Numbered from the stretch's first letter, positions 1 through 9,873 are shown. The stretch: 64,000 nt of DNA from Polynucleobacter meluiroseus (GCA_945879115.1 CAMDUR010000003.1:36003-100002); one strand, 5' to 3'. Program-made: numbers and translations. Notes: generated from the letters alone by a model not told the origin.

Positions 1-17
1 GAAGATCTCAGTAACTG

Positions 18-2669
18 ATGAACCCTAGTGAGTTGGCCAAGCATACGCCTGCGATGCAGCAGTTTTTGGGCATCAAGGCGGAGCACCCCCACTCTTTAGT
101 TTTCTTTCGTATGGGCGACTTTTATGAGCTCTTCTTTGAAGATGCTGAAAAAGCTTCCAAGATTTTAGACATCACACTCACGCAGCGTGGTCAGTCAGCA
201 GGTAATCCCATCAAGATGGCAGGTATTCCGTACCATGCTGCTGAGCAATACCTAGCGAAGCTCATTCAAGCAGGTCAATCTGTTGCAGTTGCTGAGCAGG
301 TTGGTGACCCTGCCACTTCTAAAGGTCCTGTTGAAAGGCGCGTGATGCGTGTTATTACTCCAGGCACCCTCACTGATTCAGCCTTGATGAGTGATCGACA
401 AGATGCCCCTTTATTGGCTATCGTGCCATCGGCTAAAAAAAATAGTTGGGGCTTGGCTTGGTTAACCATAACCAGTGGCGATCTAAAGCTGGCTCAATGT
501 GCTGATCATGAATTGACCCAATACTTGGCTCGTATTCAACCAGTTGAAACATTGTGTTTGCCAGGTTCGGAAAATCAAATCAAGGAACTTCTGCTTGAAT
601 CAAGCGGCAGTGATATTCATTTATCTGGTCACTCGATCCCTGATTGGGTGTGGACCCCCGATGAAGGACATCGTCGCTTAAGCGATATCTTCCAGATGAC
701 TAGCCTGCAAGGCTTGGGTATTGATCATGAAGAAAATCAGGCGTCCGCATTAACTGCAGCAGCGGCAGTGCTGGCCTATGGTGCTAATACCCAAGGTCTT
801 GGTTGGCATGGCAAGTTGCCGCATATTCAACAATGCCAATTCGAAGAAGATCAAAACTATATTGGTATTGATGCAGCTACCAGACGCAATTTAGAAATCA
901 CTGAAACATTGCGCGGTGAAACAGAGCCCACTCTTTACTCATTGCTGGATAACTGCTCAAGCGCTATGGGCAGTCGACTACTGCGTCACCAACTACACCA
1001 TCCCTTACGCCAGCAAGCAGTTGTCATCTCGCGCCACCAAGCGATTGAAACACTTCTCGCCCACCCTTTTGTTCTGCAGGACATACAACAGGTTCTTAAG
1101 CAGGTGGCTGATGTCGAACGCATCAGCGCACGCTTAGCCTTAGGTAGCGCTCGACCAAGAGATCTAAGTAATTTGCGCGATACCTTAAAAGCCCTTCCTG
1201 AGCTGGCTAATAAGTTAGCGCCCTTAGGATCTTCCAGCTCCTTATTAAAACAATTGAGTGAGGTGTTGGTGTTGGCGCCTCCAGTGTTAGATTTACTAGA
1301 ACGAGCCATTGCACCAGAGCCTTCGGTTGTGATCCGTGAAGGTGGTGTGATCGCTGATGGCTATCATGCAGAGCTCGATGAGCTCAGGCGTTTGGGTGAT
1401 GATTGCGGACAGTTCTTATTAGAGCTAGAAGCTCGTGAACGTGAACGCACAGGCATTAGCAATCTTCGAGTTGAGTTTAATCGCGTGCATGGCTTCTTCA
1501 TTGAAGTAACGAATGGTCAAACGGATAAAGTTCCCGAAGACTATCGTCGCAGACAAACTCTTAAAAATGCAGAACGCTACATCACGCCAGAACTTAAAGC
1601 ATTTGAAGATAAAGCTCTATCTGCTAAAGAGCGCAGCTTTGCTCTAGAAAAGCAGTTGTATGAAGCTTTACTGATTGAGCTACAAGCTCATGTAGCCGCT
1701 TGCCAAACAACAGCTCAAGCATTAGCGCAAACAGATGTTTTAGCCTGTCTAGCAGAGAGAGCCCAAACTTTGGGCTGGGTCCGCCCTAGTCTTCACGAAT
1801 CTGCTGGCCTTGAGATTCAAGCGGGTCGTCATCCGGTGGTAGAAGGTCAATTAGCTAAACGCTCCGAGTCATTTGCACCTAACGATGTGCAATTCGATAA
1901 CGGCAGGCGCATGTTACTGATTACCGGCCCCAATATGGGTGGTAAATCCACTTATATGCGCCAAATCGCATTAATTGTTTTGCTTACTTATGTCGGTTCT
2001 TACGTGCCAGCTGCCCAAGCCAAAATTGGTGCTATTGATCGCATCTTCACACGCATTGGAGCAGCAGATGACTTAGCCAGTGGGCGCTCAACTTTCATGG
2101 TTGAGATGACTGAAGCTGCTGCGATCTTGCATCGTGCCACACCCCAATCCTTAGTGTTAATGGATGAGATTGGGCGCGGCACCTCTACTTTTGATGGTCT
2201 AGCATTGGCATGGGCGATTGCTCAGCAATTACTGACTAAGAATCGTTCATGGACTTTGTTTGCCACCCATTATTTAGAATTGGCTAGCTTGCCTGGTAAA
2301 TATCCACAGTGTGCCAATGTTCATTTAAGCGCTGTTGAAAAAGGCCATGGGATTGTTTTTTTACATACAGTTCAAGCGGGTCATGCCAACCAAAGTTACG
2401 GTCTACAAGTTGCTCAACTAGCAGGAGTTCCACAAGAGGTCATCAAAGATGCTCGCAAACATTTACAGCGCTTAGAAGAATCAGCAAATCAAGAAAGTCG
2501 AGCTACTCAGCAATCAGATCTATTTAGTCAAGTGTCCTCAACTGAGTTGGAAATTGACCCGTTAACGGAAAAAGCTTTAGCACTCCAAAAAGAAATTGAG
2601 GCCATCCAGTTGGATAGCCTCAGCCCAAAAGACGCATTAGATCTTCTTTATCAATTAAAAAATAAATAA
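18..2669 (+). CDS. mutS: DNA mismatch repair protein MutS
   Basis: Recognises mismatches and small insertion/deletion loops and recruits MutL in an ATP-dependent way. The 883-residue protein is full length. The N-terminal mismatch-recognition domain carries the Phe-x-Glu-type segment ([11 protein letters not shown], residues ~29-39) whose Phe stacks on the mispaired base. The connector, lever and clamp domains follow. The C-terminal ATPase shows Walker A (GPNMGGKST, ~637-645), Walker B ([10 protein letters not shown], ~712-721) and the downstream FATHYLEL segment. The gene starts 17 bases into the window, so its promoter cannot be judged. It converges on the SlyD-type gene with only 34 bp between them and no strong terminator hairpin in that gap. 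Assignment is secure. Confidence 0.98.
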   Translation: MNPSELAKHTPAMQQFLGIKAEHPHSLVFFRMGDFYELFFEDAEKASKILDITLTQRGQSAGNPIKMAGIPYHAAEQYLAKLIQAGQSVAVAEQVGDPATSKGPVERRVMRVITPGTLTDSALMSDRQDAPLLAIVPSAKKNSWGLAWLTITSGDLKLAQCADHELTQYLARIQPVETLCLPGSENQIKELLLESSGSDIHLSGHSIPDWVWTPDEGHRRLSDIFQMTSLQGLGIDHEENQASALTAAAAVLAYGANTQGLGWHGKLPHIQQCQFEEDQNYIGIDAATRRNLEITETLRGETEPTLYSLLDNCSSAMGSRLLRHQLHHPLRQQAVVISRHQAIETLLAHPFVLQDIQQVLKQVADVERISARLALGSARPRDLSNLRDTLKALPELANKLAPLGSSSSLLKQLSEVLVLAPPVLDLLERAIAPEPSVVIREGGVIADGYHAELDELRRLGDDCGQFLLELEARERERTGISNLRVEFNRVHGFFIEVTNGQTDKVPEDYRRRQTLKNAERYITPELKAFEDKALSAKERSFALEKQLYEALLIELQAHVAACQTTAQALAQTDVLACLAERAQTLGWVRPSLHESAGLEIQAGRHPVVEGQLAKRSESFAPNDVQFDNGRRMLLITGPNMGGKSTYMRQIALIVLLTYVGSYVPAAQAKIGAIDRIFTRIGAADDLASGRSTFMVEMTEAAAILHRATPQSLVLMDEIGRGTSTFDGLALAWAIAQQLLTKNRSWTLFATHYLELASLPGKYPQCANVHLSAVEKGHGIVFLHTVQAGHANQSYGLQVAQLAGVPQEVIKDARKHLQRLEESANQESRATQQSDLFSQVSSTELEIDPLTEKALALQKEIEAIQLDSLSPKDALDLLYQLKNK

Positions 2670-2703
2670 TCTTTTTAGATTTTATTATTTTTAAATATTT
2701 GAA

Positions 2704-3318
2704 TTAATGAAGTGTTGGGCGTTGCTCGGTCTGCCGAATAATTTCCTCAAGCTCAGCCTCATCATCCTCAATATCTAAACCAAAAGCACCCAGCGGGTGG
2801 CCATCTTCCAGTTCTTCTTCGGATGCTTCGCGAACATCAGCAATCTGCAACCAAAACTTCAAAGCTAAACCTGCTAGAGGGTGATTACCATCGAGCACCA
2901 CTTTATCTTCGGCTAAATCAGTCACCGTGTAAATAAGTGCATCTTCATCCTCATCATCTTCGTCCGCTTTGATATCAGGATCTAGCTCTGCATCTGTATC
3001 AGCATCAGCTACAGGCTCATCGTCATCAAGCAAGCCCTCAAATTGCATACCTACCTCGATAGGCTCCGGAAACCTTGAGCGTGCTTCAATTTTTAACAAA
3101 TCCGGGTCATACTCACCGAAGGCATCGGTAGGTTCCAATTGAATCGTAGTTTCATAACCAATATCTTGGCCATCAACCGCTTCTTCAATCTTAGGAAAAG
3201 TACCCTCATAGCCCCCGTGTAAATAAACCATAGGGCCAGCAGATTCCTCGATAAGATTGTCCTGAGCGTCAGTTAGACGATATTTAAGAGAAACAATAGT
3301 ATTCTTTTGTACTTTCAT
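2704..3318 (-). CDS. slyD: SlyD-type FKBP peptidyl-prolyl cis-trans isomerase with acidic insert
   Basis: FKBP-fold prolyl isomerase and chaperone of the SlyD family, 204 residues. The N-terminal half has the FKBP strand pattern (VSLKYRLTDAQ, then MVYLHGGYEG) and the C-terminal half the typical DGNHPLAGLAL segment that closes the FKBP domain. The flap (insert-in-flap) domain lies between them. It is enlarged by a run dominated by Asp/Glu at ~97-125 (DDDEP...KADEDDEDEDA), where ordinary SlyD proteins have a short loop before the YTVTDL strand. The C-terminus (~168-204) is also Glu/Asp-rich instead of the His/Cys metal-binding tail of E. coli SlyD, so nickel binding is not indicated. The start codon overlaps an alternative start of the divergent oxygenase gene. 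Confidence 0.9.
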   Translation of the reverse strand: MKVQKNTIVSLKYRLTDAQDNLIEESAGPMVYLHGGYEGTFPKIEEAVDGQDIGYETTIQLEPTDAFGEYDPDLLKIEARSRFPEPIEVGMQFEGLLDDDEPVADADTDAELDPDIKADEDDEDEDALIYTVTDLAEDKVVLDGNHPLAGLALKFWLQIADVREASEEELEDGHPLGAFGLDIEDDEAELEEIIRQTEQRPTLH

Positions 3319-3378
3319 AATGATGGTATTTTACGTGAGTCTTTGCACAAGCCTACTGAAGTGAGTTTTAATCGAGCC

Positions 3379-4620
3379 ATGAAACAAATATTATCAAGTC
3401 CTTACAAGCCTCCCGAGGTACCGCAGCCATTACCCATCGATCAAGCTTGGGCACTTTTGGGCGGCATCAGCCCCAAGCGCTTCATGAAAGAATACTGGCA
3501 AAAAAAGCCACTATTAGTCAGGGGGGCTATCCCTGCCTTTAAGTTGGCAAAAGCTGCTGGGCAAACATTATCCAGCCCTATTTCTTTTTCTGATCTTCAA
3601 TCTCTATCTGGCCAAAATAACGTGGAGTCTCGCTTGGTTAAGAGTCAACCATGGACTCTGAGTCAGGGGCCTCATAAAAACAAGGCTATCCCAAGCATCG
3701 ATCAGCCAGACTGGACTTTATTGGTTCAAAGCGTTAACACTCACCATCCTGCTGCAGAGACGGTCATGTCATGGTTTAGATTTATTCCAGAGGCGCGGCT
3801 TGATGACTTAATGATCAGTATTGCTGGAAATGGTGGTGGTGTTGGTCCGCATGTAGATTCTTATGATGTTTTTCTATTGCAAATGGAAGGACGTCGGCAT
3901 TGGAAAATTTCTTCACAAAAAGACATCTCTTTTAAAAAAGATCTTCCTCTAAAAATTTTAAAGAACTTTAACGCTAGTCAAGATTGGGTTTTAGAGCCTG
4001 GGGATATGCTGTACCTCCCCCCGAATATTGCGCATGATGGGCTTGCTCTTGATGGAGGCTGTCAAACATGGTCGATTGGATTTAGATCGCCCAATTACAA
4101 AGAACTCGTTAATGAAATCTTATGGCGTACCACTGAGGCGCTTGAGAGTAACTCAGATTTAACTAAGCTTTATAAAGATCCCGGTCAAAAAGCCACCCTT
4201 GATCCAGCACTGGTTCCTGAGCAGCTTGTTGAGGCCGTTCAAAAACACCTAAATCAGCTGAAATGGAGCAAAAGCGATGTGTCTTGCACCTTGGCTAGTA
4301 TTTTGAGCGAACCCAAGCAGCAGACTGTTTTTAGCCCGCCTCTTACCCTTTTGGATTTATCAAGCTTTAAAAAAGCCATCTCTCAATCTGGAATTATCTT
4401 GGCTCCTGCATCTAAGTCACTGTATGACATGGACTTTTTTTACCTGAATGGCGAAAGCATGAGTGACTCTGATGAGTCTGACTGGCCTTATTGGTGCCAG
4501 CTAGGTCGGCATAAACAACTATCAGCCTTAGAGAGTACTTATCTCTCAAAGCTCATTAAGGACGAGGACGATCCATGGTTTGAAGCCTATCAGGCTGGTT
4601 GGCTATACATCAAAGTTTAG
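3379..4620 (+). CDS. JmjC-type cupin oxygenase, RoxA/YcfD-like ribosomal protein hydroxylase
   Basis: A 2-oxoglutarate/Fe(II)-dependent cupin oxygenase resembling RoxA (YcfD), which hydroxylates an arginine of ribosomal protein L16. The iron-binding HxD pair lies in the segment GGVGPHVDSYDVFLLQ, and the distal His in YLPPNIAHDGLAL, which together form the usual facial triad. The family's N-terminal signature is present (KRFMKEYWQKKPLLVRGA). The frame is open from 3307, but that start would lie inside the divergent slyD start region. The ATG at 3379 (MKQILSSPYKP) avoids the overlap and gives 413 residues, so I chose it. Target specificity cannot be proven from sequence. Confidence 0.85.
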   Translation: MKQILSSPYKPPEVPQPLPIDQAWALLGGISPKRFMKEYWQKKPLLVRGAIPAFKLAKAAGQTLSSPISFSDLQSLSGQNNVESRLVKSQPWTLSQGPHKNKAIPSIDQPDWTLLVQSVNTHHPAAETVMSWFRFIPEARLDDLMISIAGNGGGVGPHVDSYDVFLLQMEGRRHWKISSQKDISFKKDLPLKILKNFNASQDWVLEPGDMLYLPPNIAHDGLALDGGCQTWSIGFRSPNYKELVNEILWRTTEALESNSDLTKLYKDPGQKATLDPALVPEQLVEAVQKHLNQLKWSKSDVSCTLASILSEPKQQTVFSPPLTLLDLSSFKKAISQSGIILAPASKSLYDMDFFYLNGESMSDSDESDWPYWCQLGRHKQLSALESTYLSKLIKDEDDPWFEAYQAGWLYIKV

Positions 4621-4674
4621 ATAATTTGTCAAACCCAAACTAGGGTTAACTCTAGTATTTTCTAAAAATCTATT

Positions 4675-4680
4675 TATAAT
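4675..4680 (+). promoter_or_regulatory. Candidate -10 element for the small lipoprotein gene
   Basis: A perfect TATAAT hexamer lies 86 bp upstream of the start codon at 4766, in an AT-rich stretch after the oxygenase gene. No convincing -35 hexamer sits at the standard 16-18 bp spacing, so this is a partial match. If used, transcription would begin near 4687 and the leader would contain the 4695-4732 inverted repeat. Confidence 0.5.
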
Positions 4681-4694
4681 GTTCAGCTGATCCT

Positions 4695-4732
4695 ACGGTG
4701 AATTTACTAACGGGTCCGGTCTAAATCACCGT
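4695..4732 (+). promoter_or_regulatory. Leader hairpin ahead of the small lipoprotein gene
   Basis: An inverted repeat (ACGGTGAATTT at 4695-4705 against AAATCACCGT at 4723-4732, one bulged base) encloses a GC-rich loop containing GGGTCC. It sits between the candidate -10 at 4675 and the start codon at 4766, so it would fold in the 5' leader. There is no U-run after it, so it is not a simple terminator. A stability or regulatory role is inference. Confidence 0.45.
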
Positions 4733-4765
4733 TAGATGATTAGCTAATCTTTTAAGGAAATAAAA

Positions 4766-4960
4766 ATGACAAAATCACTATTAATCGCATCATTGTTAGC
4801 AATTTCATTGGCAGCTTGTGGCAAAAAAGAAGCACCAGCTCCAGTAGCTCCAGCAGCAGCACCAGCAGCTCCTGCTGAAACAGCAGCTCCAGCAGCAGCA
4901 CCTGCAGCTCCAGCAGCACCTGCAGCAGCTCCTGCACCAGCAGCTCCAGCTAAGAAGTAA
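4766..4960 (+). CDS. Small Ala/Pro-rich lipoprotein
   Basis: A 64-residue protein with a classic lipoprotein signal (charged MTK start, hydrophobic SLLIASLLAISLA, lipobox LAAC with Cys18), followed by GKKEAP and a low-complexity Ala/Pro tail ending in AKK. The mature part would be about 47 residues, almost entirely A and P, and probably extended and surface or periplasm exposed. An AAGGAA Shine-Dalgarno (4755-4760) precedes the ATG and a strong terminator follows at 4974-5004, so it is a monocistronic unit. Function is unknown. The antisense frame over it is a by-product of the GCA/GCT/CCA repeats. Confidence 0.8.
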   Translation: MTKSLLIASLLAISLAACGKKEAPAPVAPAAAPAAPAETAAPAAAPAAPAAPAAAPAPAAPAKK

Positions 4961-4973
4961 TTCTTACTGAAAT

Positions 4974-5004
4974 AAAAAAGACCACCTTCGGGTGGTCTTT
5001 TTTT
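4974..5004 (+). terminator. Rho-independent terminator after the lipoprotein gene
   Basis: Stem AAAAGACCACC / GGTGGTCTTTT with a TTCG tetraloop, followed by a T-run on the plus strand. Because A-runs flank the other side, it could also act on minus-strand transcripts, but the minus-strand gene bamC ends downstream at 5047 and is not served by it. Confidence 0.92.
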
Positions 5005-5046
5005 CTGCCATTTTTTAAATGAATGACTGCTAGATCTCTTGTTTGA

Positions 5047-6177
5047 TTACTGACCAACCTGAAGATCTAATAAACTAAGAATTTGCAAAGACACACCATC
5101 AGTCTCAGCGGCGCCTTTTTCATCCTGAACTATCACAGTAATAGTTCCAGCAGTATCCTTAACTAAAACACGATAGCGTTTTGCTTTTTTCATATCGTCG
5201 TCAGTTTTCTTGCTGAAAATCTTACCGAAGAAACCACGCTCATTAGAAAGTTCGGTTGTGTTAACGAAACGCACAAAGTAAATGCCTTTACTGCGATCAC
5301 GATCATCTACTGTGAAGTTAGAACGATCAAGACCAACACCAACATCTCTCCAAGCACGATCAAAGTTTCCAACAAACTCTAAGCGTGGGCTTGGATTTTT
5401 CTTAAGAGAAGAAACTTTTGTTGCGCCAGATACATTTTTTGCAGCTGCCATTGAGGCTTTAGTCGACTCTTCGGCATAACCTAAACGTTGCATCAAACGT
5501 GCTAAGAACTCAGCTTCTAGTTCTGGATCATTAGCGCGTGTTGTCCAAATTGTTTGTGATTTATCTGTACCAGTTAATTCTTCAGTAGCACCACGGTGAG
5601 TGATGAATATTTCTGTCTCACCTTTACTATTAAGTTCTATACGTGTGCGGAACTTATCACGCTCGCCAGTTGAATAAATAGAATCTAATACTTTACCGAT
5701 AGTTCTTCTAATGAAGTCTTGAGGAATCTTGGCACGATTTTCTGCCCAATCAGTTTCCATGATGCCGGTCTCAGGAGAATCCACCATCAAGATAAAACCA
5801 GTCTCCTGCCAAAAATCACGAATGCTTGGATAAAGTTCTTTAGCAGGCTTACTAACCACCAACCAGCGACGACTTCCATCACGCTCGACGCGCATTCCTG
5901 CAACTGCTGGAAGAACTGCTTCTTTGCCAGTAGGCTTTGTTTGCACTGCGTTGCTGTAACCAGATAAAGTAGCGCCACCGTCAGGCACCACATAACGCTT
6001 GTCACCGCCAGCGACTGTCATATCAGGCGGGAAAGCTAAGTTAGGGCCTTTTTTCTCACCCGCTGATTTGTAATCAATCGTATCGCCTGAAAATGTGCCT
6101 GCACAAGCAGATAGCAAGATGCTGATACTGAGAGTTCCAATAAGAAATAATCTTGACTGAGAAGTTACGCGACGCAT
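5047..6177 (-). CDS. bamC: Outer membrane assembly lipoprotein BamC
   Basis: Lipoprotein subunit of the BAM complex, which inserts beta-barrel proteins into the outer membrane. The signal peptide ends in a lipobox (ILLSAC), followed by a long unstructured N-terminal region (DTIDYKSAGEKKGPNLAFPPDM) that in BamC wraps around BamD. Two helix-grip domains follow, the second beginning near PSPRLEFVGNFDRAWRDVG. The frame opens at 6198 with a TTG, but the ATG at 6177 (MRRVTSQSRL) has an AGGA ribosome-binding site six bases upstream and gives a normal signal peptide, so it is preferred (376 residues). It lies 69 bp downstream of dapA, the usual betaproteobacterial arrangement. Confidence 0.88.
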   Translation of the reverse strand: MRRVTSQSRLFLIGTLSISILLSACAGTFSGDTIDYKSAGEKKGPNLAFPPDMTVAGGDKRYVVPDGGATLSGYSNAVQTKPTGKEAVLPAVAGMRVERDGSRRWLVVSKPAKELYPSIRDFWQETGFILMVDSPETGIMETDWAENRAKIPQDFIRRTIGKVLDSIYSTGERDKFRTRIELNSKGETEIFITHRGATEELTGTDKSQTIWTTRANDPELEAEFLARLMQRLGYAEESTKASMAAAKNVSGATKVSSLKKNPSPRLEFVGNFDRAWRDVGVGLDRSNFTVDDRDRSKGIYFVRFVNTTELSNERGFFGKIFSKKTDDDMKKAKRYRVLVKDTAGTITVIVQDEKGAAETDGVSLQILSLLDLQVGQ

Positions 6178-6246
6178 ATTTTTTCCTAAGTTGTACAACT
6201 GTTAACTGTTTTGAATCTTGCTGTATTTCATTTTATTAAAACTTCA

Positions 6247-7158
6247 TTACTTCTTCATTAAACCTGCTTCTTTAAGAGCTAAAAGAACTTGCTCTTGAGC
6301 ACCTGCAGTGAGTGTTGTTAAAGGCAAACGAATGCCATTAGCCATCAGACCCATTGCATGAAGAGCCCACTTCACAGGAATTGGGTTAGCTTCAATAAAC
6401 ATTGATTTGTGAACGGCTAATAATTTATATTGAATTTCTTTAGCTTTGGATGAGTCACCCGCCACCGCTGCCACACATAACTCATGCATCAAGCGAGGTG
6501 CTACGTTAGCAGTGACTGAAATATTGCCATGACCGCCCATCAACATGAGTAATAAGGCTGTTAGATCATCACCAGAATAAACTGCAAAGTCAGAACAACC
6601 CGTTGCATTTAAACCAGCAATCAATTGCATGCCACGCTCAAGGTTACCTGTTGCATCTTTAACACCTACAATGCCCGGCACTTTAGCCAAGCGCAGAATC
6701 GTTTCGTTACTCATATCAGCAACAGTACGACCTGGTACGTTGTACAAAATGACTGGTAGGTCTACTTTTTCTGCAATCGTTTTGAAATGAAGATACATGC
6801 CTTCTTGAGTTGGCTTGTTGTAATAAGGTACCACTTGCAAACTAGCATCCGCACCTACTTTTTTAGCAAACGCCGTCAGCTCAATCGCTTCACTTGTTGA
6901 ATTACCACCAGTTCCTGCGATGATCGGAATACGTTTAGCAGTATGCTCAACCGTTACTCGAATTAGTTCACAATGCTCTTCAACAGAAACAGTTGGAGAC
7001 TCACCAGTAGTGCCAACAATCACAATACCGTCAGTACCTTCTGCAATATGCCAATCAATCAGTTGACGCAATCCAGGCAAATCTAGACTGCCATCAGGAT
7101 GCATCGGCGTGACGATGGCTACCAAACTTCCAGTGATTTTTTTAGCTAATTTACTCAT
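6247..7158 (-). CDS. dapA: 4-hydroxy-tetrahydrodipicolinate synthase
   Basis: Condenses pyruvate with aspartate semialdehyde, the first committed step of the lysine/diaminopimelate branch. The 303-residue TIM barrel shows the GTTGESPTV motif (Thr-Thr of the active site), the Tyr motif [24 protein letters not shown], and the Schiff-base Lys in [11 protein letters not shown]. The start at 7158 ([10 protein letters not shown]) is chosen because it forms an ATGA overlap with the stop of the upstream methyltransferase gene. The longer frame beginning MCSKSL would sit inside that gene. bamC follows. Confidence 0.97.
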   Translation of the reverse strand: MSKLAKKITGSLVAIVTPMHPDGSLDLPGLRQLIDWHIAEGTDGIVIVGTTGESPTVSVEEHCELIRVTVEHTAKRIPIIAGTGGNSTSEAIELTAFAKKVGADASLQVVPYYNKPTQEGMYLHFKTIAEKVDLPVILYNVPGRTVADMSNETILRLAKVPGIVGVKDATGNLERGMQLIAGLNATGCSDFAVYSGDDLTALLLMLMGGHGNISVTANVAPRLMHELCVAAVAGDSSKAKEIQYKLLAVHKSMFIEANPIPVKWALHAMGLMANGIRLPLTTLTAGAQEQVLLALKEAGLMKK

Positions 7159-7724
7159 GGTTTTGATTGTAGCGGAACAGCACAGACTCTTTGAACACAA
7201 GCTGGTTTAGGTATCTGAATAATGAGGTCTTCATAAGCCAAAATTTGCATGTTTTCAGCAAAACTTAAGAGTTCATTGGGTTTTAGTAAAAAGTCAGGAT
7301 TACTCGGTTTGCCATAAGCCTCATTACCAACAGCAAAGGTTTCGTAGACTAAAAATCCATTTTTATTCAACAACTTAGCTAGTTTATGAAGATGTGGGCG
7401 GTAGAGATAATTAGTCACAATAAGTGCATCAAACTCGCCTAATGACTCTAAACCCCAGATTTCGCTCTCAAGATCTAAACAGACTGTTTTGATGGATCCA
7501 GCAGATATATTCTGAGCTTTTTCTTGTATTTGATTGAGTGACTCTTGGTCACGATCAATCGCAACAAGCTCAAAACCCTGTTGAGCTAGCCATAATGTAT
7601 GGCGGCCACTACCGCAGGCATAGTCCAACACTCTAGCTTTGGGCTTAAATCTTTTAGCATGAGTAAGCACCCAAGGAGAAGGCGGCACACTGACTAAATC
7701 AAGATGAGATTTAGTTGTAATCAA
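7155..7724 (-). CDS. Class I SAM-dependent methyltransferase
   Basis: A Rossmann-fold methyltransferase with a clear AdoMet-binding motif I ([16 protein letters not shown]) and the acidic end of strand 2 (LVAIDRD). It resembles the TehB/UbiE-type small methyltransferases. The substrate cannot be read. The open frame extends to 7823 but overlaps trpS by over 100 bp. A TTG at 7724, or the GTG further in (VPPSP), would leave only a 14-bp overlap or none. I give the TTG start (189 residues) as a best guess. The gene ends in an ATGA overlap with dapA, so translation of the two is probably coupled. Confidence 0.75.
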   Translation of the reverse strand: MITTKSHLDLVSVPPSPWVLTHAKRFKPKARVLDYACGSGRHTLWLAQQGFELVAIDRDQESLNQIQEKAQNISAGSIKTVCLDLESEIWGLESLGEFDALIVTNYLYRPHLHKLAKLLNKNGFLVYETFAVGNEAYGKPSNPDFLLKPNELLSFAENMQILAYEDLIIQIPKPACVQRVCAVPLQSKP

Positions 7725-8913
7725 GCCCCATCGCCTCGCGAACATCACGCATAGTCTCTTGAGCTGATTTACGAGCCTTATCGCAACCATCAGCAATGAT
7801 GGCGCGCAACAAACTTGGATCATCTAAATATGTCTGAGCTCTTTCCATCATAGGCTGCTGCTCTTTTAAGATGCCATCAATCACTGGTTGTTTACATTCG
7901 AGACAACCAATACCCGCACTCTTACAACCTTTTTCTGCCCATGCACGAGTTTCATCGCTGGTGTAAACCTCATGCAACTGCCACACGGGGCAACGTGCAG
8001 GATCACCCGGATCAGTTTTACGCACCCGAGCTGGATCCGTTGGCATGGTCCGAACCTTCTTCTCAACAGAAGCAGCCTCTTCTCTTAAGGCAATGGTGTT
8101 GCCGTAAGACTTCGACATCTTTTGGCCATCTAGTCCTGGCATTTTTGACTGCGCTGTCAACAAAGCTTGTGGCTCTAGAAGGATGATTTTTCTAGAACCC
8201 TCTAGGTAACCAAACAACCGTTCACGATCACCCATCGATAAGCTTTGAGCATCAGCTAAAACCGCTCTAGCCTGCTCTAAGGCCTCTTCATGACCTTTTT
8301 CTTGGTACTCGGCACGAAGCTCTAGATATAACTTTGTTCGCTTACTACCCAGCTTCTTAGCCGCTTCTATAGCTTTCTCTTCAAAACCAGGCTCACGACC
8401 GTATAAATGATTAAAACGACGGGCTACTTCTCGCGTCATCTCAACGTGCGGAATCTGGTCTTCGCCAACAGGGACGAGCTGGGCGCGATACATCAAGATA
8501 TCAGCAGCTTGTAGTAACGGGTAGCCCAAGAAGCCGTAAGTTTGGAGATCTTTCTCTTTGAGCTTTTCAATCTGATCTTTATAGGTCGGCACTCGCTCCA
8601 ACCAACCTAACGGTGTTCCCATAGAGAGTAATAAGAATAATTCTGCATGCTCAGGTACTTTGCTCTGAATAAATAAGGTCGCTTGAGAGGGGTCTATACC
8701 AGCAGCCAGCCAATCAATGACCATATCCCAAACAGATTCCTCAATGACACCTGGCGTCTCATAGTGGGTTGTCAGCGCATGCCAATCAGCCACAAAAAAG
8801 TAACACGGGTATTCAGCCTGAAGCTTGACCCAATTCTTAAGCACACCATGGTAGTGACCTAAGTGCAGAGCGCCGGTTGGGCGCATACCTGATAAAACTC
8901 GTTCAGAATACAT
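7711..8913 (-). CDS. trpS: Tryptophanyl-tRNA synthetase
   Basis: Charges tRNA-Trp; class I aminoacyl-tRNA synthetase of about 400 residues. The HIGH-type motif is ALHLGHYHG near the N-terminus, and the KMSKS loop is exact (GQKMSKSYGN). The start at 8913 (MYSERVLSGMRP) is chosen because upstream codons of the open frame would run into the preceding PHP gene, which ends at 8921. The C-terminal part contains a Cys pair region (GIGCLECKQPVIDG) typical of this longer bacterial form. The gene sits between the PHP phosphatase and methyltransferase genes in one minus-strand run. Confidence 0.97.
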   Translation of the reverse strand: MYSERVLSGMRPTGALHLGHYHGVLKNWVKLQAEYPCYFFVADWHALTTHYETPGVIEESVWDMVIDWLAAGIDPSQATLFIQSKVPEHAELFLLLSMGTPLGWLERVPTYKDQIEKLKEKDLQTYGFLGYPLLQAADILMYRAQLVPVGEDQIPHVEMTREVARRFNHLYGREPGFEEKAIEAAKKLGSKRTKLYLELRAEYQEKGHEEALEQARAVLADAQSLSMGDRERLFGYLEGSRKIILLEPQALLTAQSKMPGLDGQKMSKSYGNTIALREEAASVEKKVRTMPTDPARVRKTDPGDPARCPVWQLHEVYTSDETRAWAEKGCKSAGIGCLECKQPVIDGILKEQQPMMERAQTYLDDPSLLRAIIADGCDKARKSAQETMRDVREAMGLDYN

Positions 8914-8920
8914 ATATCTC

Positions 8921-9760
8921 TTATTGAAACACCGACCAAATAGGTCGTAATTGTGACGGTAAGTCTGGTAACTGACCCAGGTCAACATAACTCTCTTTGG
9001 GATCATGAAAATCAGATCCGCGAGAAGCCATGAAACCGTACTCTAGCGCTACTTTAGCAAATGTTTGATACTCCGCTGGTCTATGGCTTCCAGTGACGAC
9101 CTCAATACCCTCACCACCCAGATCTTTAAACTGGTCAAATAGTGCGGTCATTTCTAACGGGGTATAGCGATAACGGCCCGGATGAGCAATCACAGCAACA
9201 CCTCCAGCTCTTTTTATCCATCCGACAGCATCACTTAAATTTGCCCATTCATGAGCAACAAAACCAGGTTTGCCCTCAATTAAATAATTGGCAAAAACCT
9301 CATTGGTATTTTTACAAACTCCAGAATCCACCAGAAATCTGGCAAAGTGAGTTCTAGAGATTAATTTTGGATTACCAACGAATTTAAGAGCCCCTTCATA
9401 GGCGCCTTTGATACCTACCTGATCAAGTTGTGTAGATATATCTTTGGCACGATTGGTTCTGCCGTTACGAGTTTGATACAAGCCTTCTAAAATTTCAGCA
9501 TTGTTGGGGTCTATCCCGAGTCCAACCATGTGAAGCGTGCCTTGACACCAAGAAACTGATATTTCTACACCAGCGATGTATTTCATACCAAGTTCTTCAG
9601 CGGCAATCTTGGCTCGCTCCTGGCCACTGAGTTCATCATGATCCGTGAGTGACCAAATCTCAACACCGTTTGAGTGGGCACGCTTTGCCAAAGCTTCTGG
9701 TGTCAAAGTTCCATCAGAAACAACAGAGTGGCAGTGCAAATCAGCGTTGATTTTGTGCAT
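8921..9760 (-). CDS. PHP-domain phosphoesterase (RNase AM / 3',5'-nucleoside bisphosphate phosphatase type)
   Basis: PHP-family metal-dependent phosphoesterase, 279 residues. The N-terminal metal motif DLHCHSVVSDG and the second motif WSLTDHDELSG bind the metal cluster. VAGVEISV, IAHPGRYRYT and SRGSDFHDPKESY supply the remaining His/Asp ligands. This is the YciV/TrpH type, known to hydrolyse 3',5'-nucleoside bisphosphates and to trim short RNA 5' ends. It is immediately upstream of trpS, a linkage also seen near trp genes in other proteobacteria. The family call is firm; the precise substrate is inferred. Confidence 0.88.
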   Translation of the reverse strand: MHKINADLHCHSVVSDGTLTPEALAKRAHSNGVEIWSLTDHDELSGQERAKIAAEELGMKYIAGVEISVSWCQGTLHMVGLGIDPNNAEILEGLYQTRNGRTNRAKDISTQLDQVGIKGAYEGALKFVGNPKLISRTHFARFLVDSGVCKNTNEVFANYLIEGKPGFVAHEWANLSDAVGWIKRAGGVAVIAHPGRYRYTPLEMTALFDQFKDLGGEGIEVVTGSHRPAEYQTFAKVALEYGFMASRGSDFHDPKESYVDLGQLPDLPSQLRPIWSVFQ

Positions 9761-9873
9761 TTCCCCATTTTACTTGGCAATGCCATTAAGTGCTTGGGGA
9801 TTTGATGGGCTTAATTTCTATGAAAATACTGACCTCAAATCAGAAATGGTGGCACTTCAACTAAGTCATCTTT

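Noticed and set aside
4752..4937. 61-codon Leu-rich minus-strand frame over the small lipoprotein gene
   Set aside because: Product of reading the Ala/Pro repeat codons on the other strand; low complexity and no initiation signal.
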